This document shows positions 53,649-60,602 of a DNA stretch of 64,000 bases, one piece after another. This DNA is from Alphaproteobacteria bacterium HGW-Alphaproteobacteria-4 (lineage in GTDB: Bacteria; Pseudomonadota; Alphaproteobacteria; Rhodobacterales; Rhodobacteraceae). The stretch's first letter is position 1. Each line of letters begins with the position of its first letter. The notes beneath the pieces are model-generated. The model did no database searches, was not told the DNA's origin, and worked only from the letters and a program-made list of their open reading frames with translations. The stretch spans positions 1 to 64,000 of the forward strand of contig PHEE01000025.1 in NCBI GenBank assembly GCA_002842855.1, read 5' to 3'. The position numbers were made by a program, and so were the translations under genes.

Positions 53649-54344
53649 TCAGGGCCGCGGAGGTTGTACCAGCCCGCGTTGTACGGCCGGGCGGGCCAGA
53701 AAACGCTCAAGGTAAGCGGGCACGTTTTTCAGGTTTTCCCAGCCGACGATCTCGTTCGCCTTGTATACCTCGCGCAGAGCACGCAACCACGGCGCGATGG
53801 CGATATCGGCAATCGAGTAGTCGCCCGCAATCCACTCATGCCCCGCAAGCGCCGCGTCGAGCACTTTCAAAAGCCGCTCGGTCTCGGCGCGGTAACGCTC
53901 TTTCGGGCGCGGGTCTTCAATTTCCTTGCCGGCAAAGTGGTGGAAGTACCCCAACTGGCCAAACATCGGCCCGATGCCGCCCATCTGGAACATCAGCCAT
54001 TGCAGCACCTCATAGCGGGTCTCGGCGGGTAGCAGCTTGCCTGATTTTTCCGCCAGATAGATCAGAATCGCGCCGCTTTCAAACAGCGGCAGCGGTTTGC
54101 CGCCCGGCCCGTTGGGGTCGATGATTGCCGGGATCTTATTGTTGGGGTTGAGCGAGAGGAACTCGGGGCTCATCTGGTCATTGGTGGCAAAACTGACCAG
54201 ATGCGCGTCATACGGCAGGCCCATTTCCTCAAGCGCGATTGAAACCTTCACGCCGTTCGGGGTGGGCAGCGAATAGAGCTGAATGGCACCCGGCGTGCGC
54301 AGCGGCCAGCGCTTGGTGATAGGGAAGGCAGAAAGGTTGGTCAT
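53649..54344 (-). CDS. Glutathione S-transferase family protein (Ure2/YfcG-like)
   Basis: A 231-residue protein with an N-terminal thioredoxin-like domain (TPGAIQLYSLPTPNGVKVSIALEEMGLPYDAHLV) and a helical C-terminal domain with DYSIADIAIAPWLRAL near 177-193. The TPNGVKVSI glutathione-site pattern is that of the Ure2-like/nu-class enzymes such as YfcG, which act as disulfide-bond reductases. The ATG at 54342-54344 was selected; an upstream start would add 24 unrelated residues. It is convergent with the GMC oxidoreductase gene and divergent from mscL. Confidence 0.85.
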   Translation of the reverse strand: MTNLSAFPITKRWPLRTPGAIQLYSLPTPNGVKVSIALEEMGLPYDAHLVSFATNDQMSPEFLSLNPNNKIPAIIDPNGPGGKPLPLFESGAILIYLAEKSGKLLPAETRYEVLQWLMFQMGGIGPMFGQLGYFHHFAGKEIEDPRPKERYRAETERLLKVLDAALAGHEWIAGDYSIADIAIAPWLRALREVYKANEIVGWENLKNVPAYLERFLARPAVQRGLVQPPRP

Positions 54345-54478
54345 GACGTGCTCCTGTTGGATCAGTGGGCAAGGTAGGCACGAATTCCCCTTTTCGAAAG
54401 GCTGGAAATTGCACATGGCTGTGGTAGCGTTAGCACAGCGCGCCCGCGTGGCGCGTGCAACTCTGCGGGGACAAAAAA

Positions 54479-54901
54479 ATGATTAAAGAGTTCAGAGACT
54501 TCATCGCCAAAGGCAACGTCATGGACATGGCCGTAGGCATCATCATCGGCGCGGCGTTCACGGCAATAGTCAGCTCGCTCGTGGCGGATCTTATCAACCC
54601 GATCATCGGGCTGGTGACTGGCGGCATGGATTTTTCCAACCTGTTCGTGAACCTCGGCGATGGCACATTCACCAGCCTTGCCGCCGCGCGCGAGGCGGGC
54701 GCCCCCGTCTTTGCCTACGGCGCTTTCATCACCGCGGTGATCAACTTCCTGATCATCGCCTTCGTGGTGTTCTTGCTGGTAAAAATGGTCAACCGCGTGA
54801 AGGATTCGGCCATCAAGAAGGCGGCGGAGCAAGCCCCTGCACCGAGCGGTCCGAGCGAGCTGGATGTGCTGCTGCAAATCCGCGACGCACTGAAAAAGTG
54901 A
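54479..54901 (+). CDS. mscL: Large-conductance mechanosensitive channel MscL
   Basis: A 140-residue inner-membrane pentameric channel that opens on osmotic downshock. The N-terminal helix [20 protein letters not shown] is highly conserved, the first helix [20 protein letters not shown] carries the pore-lining residues, and the second helix lies near 82-105. It starts at ATG 54479. It is convergent with ald, sharing a strong hairpin between their ends. Confidence 0.95.
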   Translation: MIKEFRDFIAKGNVMDMAVGIIIGAAFTAIVSSLVADLINPIIGLVTGGMDFSNLFVNLGDGTFTSLAAAREAGAPVFAYGAFITAVINFLIIAFVVFLLVKMVNRVKDSAIKKAAEQAPAPSGPSELDVLLQIRDALKK

Positions 54902-54919
54902 TCTGGCGCACCAGAACAA

Positions 54920-54948
54920 AATGGCCCGGTCGCAAGGACCGGGCCATT
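54920..54948 (-). terminator. Strong terminator hairpin between convergent mscL and ald
   Basis: A perfect 12-bp stem (54920-54931 with 54937-54948) and 5-base loop lie between the mscL stop and the ald stop. The minus-strand side is followed by TTTGTTCTGG, favouring termination of ald; the plus side has only CCCGTTAC. It could be bidirectional. Confidence 0.75.
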
Positions 54949-54952
54949 CCCG

Positions 54953-56071
54953 TTACATTGCGAGCGCGGCTTGCGGCGTGATGCTAGGCAGCCCCAGCGC
55001 CTCGCCTACCGCAGCATAGGTCAGCTGCCCCGCGTGCACGTTCAGCCCTGCGAGCAGATGCGCATCGTCTGCGCAGGCCTTCTTCCAGCCCTTGTCCGCC
55101 AAGGCAAGCATGAAGGGTAGCGTTGCGTTGCCAAGCGCCAGCGTCGAAGTGCGCGCCACCGCGCCCGGCATGTTGGCCACGCAATAGTGCAGCACACCAT
55201 CTACCTCATAGATCGGGTCCTGGTGGGTGGTGGCGTGACTGGTCTCGAAACACCCGCCCTGGTCGATCGCCACATCTACCAGCGCCGCGCCCGGCTTCAT
55301 GGTTTTCAACTGCGCCCGGCTGATCAGTTTCGGCGCCGCAGCCCCCGGCACAAGCACCGCGCCAATCACCATGTCGGCGCCGGTAATCAGGTCGGCAATA
55401 TTGCCCGCGCTGGCATAGGCGGTCTTGAAATCGTGCCCGAACACGTCATCGAGGTAGCGCAAGCGCGGCAGCGAACGGTCGAGCACAGTGACATCGGCGC
55501 CCATGCCAGCCGCCACCCGCGCTGCATGCGTGCCCACCACGCCGCCGCCGATCACCAGAACCTTGGCGGGTGCCACGCCGGGCACGCCACCCAGCAGCAC
55601 GCCCCGCCCGCCATTGGCCTTTTGCAGCGTCCACGCCCCCACCTGCGGCGCCAACCGCCCGGCGACTTCGGACATTGGTGCCAGCAGCGGCAGCCCGCCG
55701 ACGCGGTCGGTGACGGTTTCATAGGCAATGCAGGTGGCACCCGATCTGAGCAGGTCGGCGGTCTGCTCGGGGTCTGGCGCCAGATGCAGATAGGTGAACA
55801 GCACTTGCCCCTTGTGCAGCCGCGCGCGTTCGACCGGCTGTGGTTCCTTGACCTTCACGATCAGCTCGGCAGCAGCAAACACCGCCTCGGCGGTGCCAAG
55901 CATCGTGGCGCCCGCGGCCACATAGTCGGCATCGGTGAAGCCCGAACCCATGCCAGCGCCGGTCTCGATCAGCACCTCGTGGCCGTGCAGCACCGCCTCG
56001 CGCGCGGCGTTGGGCGTGATGCCGACACGAAACTCTTGCGGTTTGATTTCCTTTGGGCAGCCGATTTTCAT
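54953..56071 (-). CDS. ald: Alanine dehydrogenase
   Basis: NAD-dependent oxidative deamination of L-alanine to pyruvate and ammonia. It has 372 residues, beginning MKIGCPKEIKPQEFRVGITP. KVKEP near 73-77 carries the substrate Lys, LHLAPDPEQT near 94 the catalytic His region, and the NAD loop VLVIGGGVVGTHAA lies near 169-182. Its C-terminal half (LVDVAIDQGGCFET) matches the family. The divergent gene at 56212 is an Lrp/AsnC regulator, very probably its activator. Palindromic sites lie in the shared 140-base intergenic region. Confidence 0.95.
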   Translation of the reverse strand: MKIGCPKEIKPQEFRVGITPNAAREAVLHGHEVLIETGAGMGSGFTDADYVAAGATMLGTAEAVFAAAELIVKVKEPQPVERARLHKGQVLFTYLHLAPDPEQTADLLRSGATCIAYETVTDRVGGLPLLAPMSEVAGRLAPQVGAWTLQKANGGRGVLLGGVPGVAPAKVLVIGGGVVGTHAARVAAGMGADVTVLDRSLPRLRYLDDVFGHDFKTAYASAGNIADLITGADMVIGAVLVPGAAAPKLISRAQLKTMKPGAALVDVAIDQGGCFETSHATTHQDPIYEVDGVLHYCVANMPGAVARTSTLALGNATLPFMLALADKGWKKACADDAHLLAGLNVHAGQLTYAAVGEALGLPSITPQAALAM

Positions 56072-56120
56072 CTGGGAATCCTCATGTGAGCCTTGAGCAT
56101 AGTGTGGCGCAGCATCGGCG

Positions 56121-56161
56121 CAATTGCTTTGCAAAGATCGGTGGTGCAAGCGCAGCAATTG
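56121..56161. promoter_or_regulatory. Candidate Lrp-type operator between ald and its regulator
   Basis: The 140-base divergent region contains a 10-bp perfect palindrome CTTTGCAAAG at 56127-56136 and an inverted pair CAATTGCT (56121-56128) / AGCAATTG (56154-56161). Lrp/AsnC proteins bind such AT-rich partial palindromes, so these are good operator candidates for autoregulation and ald control. Not demonstrated. Confidence 0.5.
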
Positions 56162-56211
56162 AATGGTATTGTCGATGAAATGCCACCTTCTTAGCAGAAA
56201 CGTGCGTTGAA

Positions 56212-56670
56212 ATGATAATTGACGCGACAGACCGCCGAATTCTTGCCGCCCTGCAAAAACAGGGCCGCATGACCAATGCCGAGCTTTCAGAGCGGGTGAA
56301 CCTATCGGCCTCGGCCTGCCACCGCCGCGTGCAGCGGCTTGAGGCCGAGGGCTATATCCGTGATTATGTCGCATTGCTCGATGCGCGTCGGCTTGGACGC
56401 CCGACCACGGTTTTCGTGGAAATCACCCTTTCAGGGCAGGCCGACGAGGTGCTCGATGCGTTCGAGCGCGAGGTGCGCAAGATCCCCGATGTGCTCGAAT
56501 GTCACCTGATGGCGGGCAGCGCCGACTATCTCTTGAAGGTCGTGGCCGAAGACACCGAAGATTTTGCCCGCATCCACCGCGCCTACCTTGCTCGGCTGCC
56601 GGGCGTGGCGCAGATGCAAAGCTCATTCGCGCTGCGCACCGTTTTCAAGACAACCGCACTGCCGATCTGA
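56212..56670 (+). CDS. Lrp/AsnC-family transcriptional regulator of ald
   Basis: A 152-residue regulator with an N-terminal helix-turn-helix (DATDRRILAALQKQGRMTNAE and LSASACHRRVQRLEAEGYI, about 4-50) and a C-terminal RAM ligand domain including VEITLSGQADEVLDAFE and AGSADYLLKV. The family responds to amino acids, here probably alanine. It is divergent from ald and shares the palindromic region 56121-56161. ATG 56212 is used. The 3' side carries an inverted repeat at 56685-56733. Confidence 0.9.
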   Translation: MIIDATDRRILAALQKQGRMTNAELSERVNLSASACHRRVQRLEAEGYIRDYVALLDARRLGRPTTVFVEITLSGQADEVLDAFEREVRKIPDVLECHLMAGSADYLLKVVAEDTEDFARIHRAYLARLPGVAQMQSSFALRTVFKTTALPI

Positions 56671-56684
56671 GGCTCGCCTCCGGC

Positions 56685-56733
56685 GGGGATATTTGACCCA
56701 AGGCAGGCCAATTGCCTTGGGCCAAATATCCCC
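56685..56733. repeat. Inverted copy pair of a Rhodobacteraceae intergenic repeat
   Basis: About 21 bases containing GGGATATTTG (56685-56705) recur as an inverted copy (56713-56733), with one mismatch. This lies just after the regulator gene's stop and could form a long stem on either RNA strand. Similar GGGGTATTTG-type elements are at 62887-62930 and 63951-63991, so it belongs to a dispersed family, possibly used in termination or mRNA protection. Confidence 0.6.
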
Positions 56734-56756
56734 CGCGGAGCGTGCCGCGCGGGCAA

Positions 56757-56783
56757 TGAAAAACCCCCGCCGAAGCGGGGGCC
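56757..56783 (-). terminator. Intrinsic terminator of rpsU
   Basis: A stem CCCCCGC (56764-56770) pairs with GCGGGGG (56775-56781) with a CGAA tetraloop. On the minus strand it is followed by a run of T (the AAAAA at 56758-56763 on plus). It lies about 40 bases beyond the rpsU stop. Confidence 0.82.
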
Positions 56784-56820
56784 GATCATCGCGGGTTGCC
56801 CCGCCAGCTATTCCAGGCGC

Positions 56821-57027
56821 TTAGAGACCGCCTTCACGCTGGGCCTTTTTACGCGCCAGTTTGCGCGCACGCCGAATCGCTTCGGCTTGCTCGCGGGCAC
56901 GCTTGACCGAGGGTTTCTCGAAATGTTGCTTGAGCTTCATTTCACGAAATACCCCCTCGCGCTGAAGTTTCTTCTTCAGAGCACGAAGCGCCTGTTCGAC
57001 GTTGTTGTCGCGAACGCTGACCTGCGT
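56821..57027 (-). CDS. rpsU: 30S ribosomal protein S21, start codon lost (ACG in place of ATG)
   Basis: A small basic ribosomal protein of 68 residues including the first position. From [19 protein letters not shown] to the C-terminal [10 protein letters not shown] it is a full S21. The expected ATG reads ACG at 57025-57027. Upstream in frame there is a TGA five codons away and no ATG, GTG or TTG. So translation would need a rare ACG start, or this base is wrong, or a deletion ends exactly here. The COQ9-family gene that normally diverges from rpsU has also lost its start, and the two abut with almost no intergenic DNA. Confidence 0.82.
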   Translation of the reverse strand, partial: TQVSVRDNNVEQALRALKKKLQREGVFREMKLKQHFEKPSVKRAREQAEAIRRARKLARKKAQREGGL

Positions 57028-57590
57028 CGCACGTTGCTTTCAACGCTGCGGCCGCTGAGGTCGGGATTGATCCCGACCTCGCGCGGCTCATTTGCCCTCG
57101 AGGCGCGGTTGATCTTGCGGTCGCCTACCACCGCGCGGGCGATGCCACGATGCTGGCGCGGTTGGCCGAGGCTGATCTGGCGGCGCTGCGCTATCGTGAC
57201 CGGGTTGCTTTGGCGCTGCGGCTGCGGCTTGAAGTGGCCGAGCCGGAACTGGTGCGTCGCGGGGCCGCAGTTTTTGCGCTGCCGCAAAACTCCGCCACGG
57301 GGGCCGCGCTGATCTGGGGCACTGCCGATGCCATCTGGCGCGCGTTGGGCGATACCAGCGATGATTTCAACTGGTATTCCAAAAGGATATCGCTTTCTGC
57401 GGTGTATTCCGCCTGCGTGCTTTTCTGGATGGGTGACACCACGGAAGGCCAGCGCGATACCGCCGAGTTTATTGACCACCGGATCGAAGGCATTCTGCAA
57501 TTCGAGAAGGTCAAAGGCCGGGTCGTCCAGTTGCCGGGGCTGAAAAGCCTGCTTTCCGGCATCCGCGCGCCGGGCCGGGTAGGGCCATGA
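57021..57590 (+). pseudogene. COQ9-family ubiquinone biosynthesis protein, 5' end missing
   Basis: The body from about residue 10 onward matches rhodobacterial COQ9: AAAAEVGIDPDLARLICPRG, VDLAVAYHRAGDATMLARL, then NWYSKRISLSAVYSACVLFW near 112-131 and FIDHRIEGILQFEKVKG. COQ9 is a lipid-binding factor for ubiquinone assembly. The frame opens at 57021 directly after TGA 57018-57020, with no start codon before ATG 57150, which is internal. A DGW-x-E-x-F-like segment expected after HVAF is absent, and the upstream sequence is already rpsU. Fragments from 57150 alone would miss the N-terminal helices. It is either a real deletion or an assembly collapse. Confidence 0.78.
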
Positions 57591-58558
57591 TGCGCGCGAT
57601 CGAAATTACTGCGCCCGGTGGCCCCGAGGTACTGCGGCTTTGCCGGCGCCCGGTGCCGGTGCCGGGCTGCGGCGAGATTGTCATCAAACTGGCCTACGCC
57701 GGGGTCAATCGCCCTGACGCCCTGCAGCGCGCCGGGGCCTATGCGCCGCCACCCGGCGCGTCGCTGCTGCCGGGGCTGGAAGGCGCGGGGCATGTGGCCG
57801 AAGTCGGGCCGGGCGTTACCGGCTGGGGTGTGGGCGATGATGTCTGTGCGCTGCTGCCCGGCGGCGGCTATGCAGAATACGCCGTTTGCTCTGCCGCCCA
57901 CGCGCTGCCGGTGCCAGCGGGCCTCTCGCTGCGCGATGCCGCCTGCCTGCCCGAAACCGCCTTCACCGTCTGGTCGAACGTGGTGATGCGTGGGGGGCTG
58001 CGTGCGGGCGAGCGGTTCTTGGTGCATGGCGGAAGTTCAGGCATCGGCACCATGGCCATTCAGGTTGCGCGGGCTCAAGGTGCGCGGGTCTTTGCCACCG
58101 CCGGAACGGCTGAAAAATGCGCGGTCTGCGAAGGGTTGGGCGCAACAGCCATCAACCACCGCGATGCCGATTTCGTGGCGGTGCTGCGCGGCGAAGGCGG
58201 CGTGAACCTTATTCTCGATATGGTTGGTGGCAGCTATATGGACCGCAACATCAAGGCTTTGGCCGATGAGGGGCGGCTGGTCAGCATCGCCTTTCTGCAG
58301 GGCCCGAAGGCCGAGATCAACTTTGCGCAGGTGATGATGCGTCGCCTGACGCTGACCGGTTCGACCCTGCGGCCCCAAAACGAGGCCGCCAAGGCCGAGA
58401 TCGCGCGCGCGCTGCGCACCCAGCTTTGGCCGCAGATCGAGGCGGGCGTGGTGAAGGTGGTGCATGATTCGGAGTTTGCGCTGGCCGACGCCGCGCTTGC
58501 GCACGCCCGCATGGAAAGCGGCGCGCATATCGGCAAGATCGTGTTGAAGGTCGGCTGA
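57587..58558 (+). CDS. NAD(P)H-quinone oxidoreductase of the zinc-free MDR (PIG3/QOR) family
   Basis: A 323-residue medium-chain reductase without the catalytic zinc ligands. The GroES-like N-terminal half has VNRPDALQRAGAYAPPPGAS near 39-58, and the cofactor loop VHGGSSGIGTMAIQVA lies near 146-161. NLILDMVGG follows. The family includes the p53-inducible PIG3-type quinone reductase. The ATG at 57587 overlaps the COQ9-family stop (ATGA), suggesting an operon with quinone-related roles. The substrate is not determined. Confidence 0.88.
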   Translation: MMRAIEITAPGGPEVLRLCRRPVPVPGCGEIVIKLAYAGVNRPDALQRAGAYAPPPGASLLPGLEGAGHVAEVGPGVTGWGVGDDVCALLPGGGYAEYAVCSAAHALPVPAGLSLRDAACLPETAFTVWSNVVMRGGLRAGERFLVHGGSSGIGTMAIQVARAQGARVFATAGTAEKCAVCEGLGATAINHRDADFVAVLRGEGGVNLILDMVGGSYMDRNIKALADEGRLVSIAFLQGPKAEINFAQVMMRRLTLTGSTLRPQNEAAKAEIARALRTQLWPQIEAGVVKVVHDSEFALADAALAHARMESGAHIGKIVLKVG

Positions 58559-58560
58559 GC

Positions 58561-59196
58561 CTACCTGATCGCTTCCATCAGCGCGTTCGGCATTCGGCAA
58601 TCGCGCTGGGTGTCGGCGCCGCAGGGGCGGGGCGTCAGGTCTTTGGACAGGCAAATTCGCGCCTCTTGTATCATGCCGCGGTCGCAGGTGATGGTAATCA
58701 TGTTGCGTTGCAGCCCGGGATTGGCTTCCAGAAAGGCATCCTCAACCACCGATGCGAGCAATCGCACATCGTGGCCGAGCTTTCGAAAAACCTCTGGGAT
58801 AGTAATTTTTTCATAGGCTTGCCGCGCCGCAGCATAGAATTGCTGCGCAGAAAGTCCGGTGCAGCGACCGTGCTTTTGCCACTGATACCACGCCAGCCCG
58901 CTGCCCCCCATGATGTCGGCCATCGCTGCGGTTTCGCTGCGCGTCGGGTCGCGCTCAACGGTGCGGCACCAGCTTGGCCAGCCGCTTTCATATTGCGGCC
59001 AGAGCCCGTGCAGGGTGAAGCTGAAATCGTGCCGTGCGTCGCATTGGTCATCGTGCTGCGCGTCCCCGGTAAGCGCGCACCAGTTGGGCGACCAAGTCAG
59101 CGACAGCACATAATAGTCAAAGTCACCGGCCGTTTTGCCCTCGGCACTGGCAGGGGAAGCGGCCAACGCCGCCAGCAGGGCAATCGCATAACGCAT
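58561..59196 (-). CDS. Secreted ribonuclease T2
   Basis: A 211-residue exported endoribonuclease with a signal peptide (ALLAALAASPASA, cleavage near residue 18). The two conserved active-site motifs are visible: FTLHGLWPQY near 60-69 and WYQWQKHGRC near 102-111, which hold the catalytic histidines. Many cysteines suggest disulfides. It likely salvages phosphate or nucleotides from periplasmic or external RNA. It is convergent with the quinone oxidoreductase gene, 2 bases apart, and divergent from trcR. Confidence 0.9.
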   Translation of the reverse strand: MRYAIALLAALAASPASAEGKTAGDFDYYVLSLTWSPNWCALTGDAQHDDQCDARHDFSFTLHGLWPQYESGWPSWCRTVERDPTRSETAAMADIMGGSGLAWYQWQKHGRCTGLSAQQFYAAARQAYEKITIPEVFRKLGHDVRLLASVVEDAFLEANPGLQRNMITITCDRGMIQEARICLSKDLTPRPCGADTQRDCRMPNALMEAIR

Positions 59197-59318
59197 TTTC
59201 GCTTTTCTCGCGCCTCAATCGGGGGTATAGCGGCCTCAATTCCCCCCGAAGAATGGAATGGCGGCCAAGGCCGCAGCCGTTTTCCCGGCCCGGGAGAGAT
59301 TTGTAAAGGAGAGATCCG

Positions 59319-60077
59319 ATGACCCGCCCGCTGATGAGCAAGGCCACCGCCGTGTGGCTCGTGGAAAACACCACCCTGACTTTCAAGCAGATCGCAGATT
59401 TTTGCGGCATGCACGAATTGGAGGTGCAGGGCATCGCCGATGGCGACGTGGCGATGGGGGTCAAGGGTGCTGACCCGGTGGCATCAAGCCAGCTTGACGC
59501 CACCGAAATCACCAAGGGCGAGGCCGACCCGGCCTATTCGCTGCGGCTCAAGTTCAACGCCGCTGCCGTGGGCGAGGAAAAGCGCCGTGGCCCGCGCTAT
59601 ACGCCACTCTCAAAGCGGCAAGACCGCCCTGCAGCGATCTATTGGCTGGTGAAGTTTCACCCAGAGTTGGCCGATGCGCAGATTGCCCGGCTGGTTGGCA
59701 CCACCAAGCCCACCATTGCTTCCATCCGTGACCGCTCGCACTGGAACATCGGCAACATCACCCCAATCGACCCGGTCGCGCTTGGCCTGTGCAAGCAGAC
59801 CGAGCTGGATGCCGAGGTGCAGAAGGCCGCCAAGAAGAAAGCCGCCGAAGGCGGCCTGATGACCGATGATGAACGCCGCAAGCTGGTTTCCACCGAAACC
59901 TCGCTGGCGATGGGCACCAGCGCGCGCATCGCAGGCATCGAGGCGGTTACCCGCGTGGTTGAAGATGAATACGCCGCCCCGCGCGATTTCTCGAACGCCG
60001 ACAGCTTCTTCAACCTGCCCGATGCTGATGATGAAGAAGAAGAGGGCGGCGGCAAGAAGGGCGGCAAGCGCCGCTGA
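59319..60077 (+). CDS. trcR: TrcR-type cell-cycle transcriptional regulator (DUF1013)
   Basis: A 252-residue protein MTRPLMSKATAVWLVENTTL with a conserved helix-rich N-terminal region, KRRGPRYTPLSKRQDRPAAIYWL near 88-110, and IRDRSHWNIGNITPIDPVALGLC near 138-160. The C-terminus is acidic and lysine-rich (DEEEEGGGKKGGKRR). DUF1013 proteins are alphaproteobacterial regulators named TrcR in cell-cycle studies; DNA binding is plausible but not visible here as a classical motif. The ATG follows an AAAGGAGAG site. A terminator is at 60105-60132. Confidence 0.88.
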   Translation: MTRPLMSKATAVWLVENTTLTFKQIADFCGMHELEVQGIADGDVAMGVKGADPVASSQLDATEITKGEADPAYSLRLKFNAAAVGEEKRRGPRYTPLSKRQDRPAAIYWLVKFHPELADAQIARLVGTTKPTIASIRDRSHWNIGNITPIDPVALGLCKQTELDAEVQKAAKKKAAEGGLMTDDERRKLVSTETSLAMGTSARIAGIEAVTRVVEDEYAAPRDFSNADSFFNLPDADDEEEEGGGKKGGKRR

Positions 60078-60104
60078 TCCTGCGGTTCAAAGCAGCAAGG
60101 CAAC

Positions 60105-60132
60105 AAGGCCCGGATCGCTCCGGGCCTTTCTT
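60105..60132 (+). terminator. Intrinsic terminator downstream of trcR
   Basis: A 10-bp perfect stem (60105-60114 with 60119-60128) has a TCGC tetraloop, followed by TCTTC. It sits 28 bases after the trcR stop and reaches the stop codon of the convergent DUF2267-like gene. Confidence 0.8.
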
Positions 60133-60602
60133 CACACGATCCGCCGTTCGAGTTCGGCGGGGTCTTTCACCTCGACATGCCAGAACGCCACCGCGCCTTC
60201 GGGCAGCCGCGCCAGCACCCGGTCAAGCGCCGCCTGATCGACGCTGCGCCGCAGCGCCCAGGCGACCGCCTCGATCGCATGCGGCGGTGTAAGGTTGTGG
60301 TTGGGCCTTAGCGCCATCGCCTCGCGCGCCAGTTCCGCGCGTGCGGCAAAGGGTGGCGGCGGCACCCCGGGGTGCCAGTCGGCCACGAAGATCGCGCGCA
60401 GCACGGCGGGCAGTATCTGCGCGAAGGCAAGCCCCTCGTCATAGCTCAGGCGGCGGCGAAAGGCGCGCAACACCCCTTCAACAGCGGTATAGGCCGCATT
60501 GTCCGAAGTCAGCCCCAGCTTCTCCTTCGCGTCCTCCAGAAAGGCCGCCCAGTCTTTGCTGGCGTGGCGATAGGCCCAAGGCATGGGCATGGCTGCCCCC
60601 AT
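60132..60602 (-). CDS. DUF2267 protein
   Basis: A 156-residue protein with two helical repeats: ASKDWAAFLEDAKEKLGLTSD followed by AYTAVEGVLRAFRRRLSYDEGLAFAQILPAVLRAIFVADW, a pattern typical of DUF2267 (PF10025). The second half AREAMALRPNHNL and AWALRRSVDQ continues the fold. Function is unknown. The ATG at 60600-60602 overlaps the TGA of the upstream aldehyde dehydrogenase gene (ATGA), so it is cotranscribed with it. Confidence 0.8.
   Translation of the reverse strand: MGAAMPMPWAYRHASKDWAAFLEDAKEKLGLTSDNAAYTAVEGVLRAFRRRLSYDEGLAFAQILPAVLRAIFVADWHPGVPPPPFAARAELAREAMALRPNHNLTPPHAIEAVAWALRRSVDQAALDRVLARLPEGAVAFWHVEVKDPAELERRIV

Noticed and set aside
57150-57590. Intact short COQ9-like gene starting at the internal ATG 57150
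   Set aside because: Upstream residues in the same frame are clearly conserved COQ9 sequence, so the ATG is internal and the gene is 5'-damaged rather than short.
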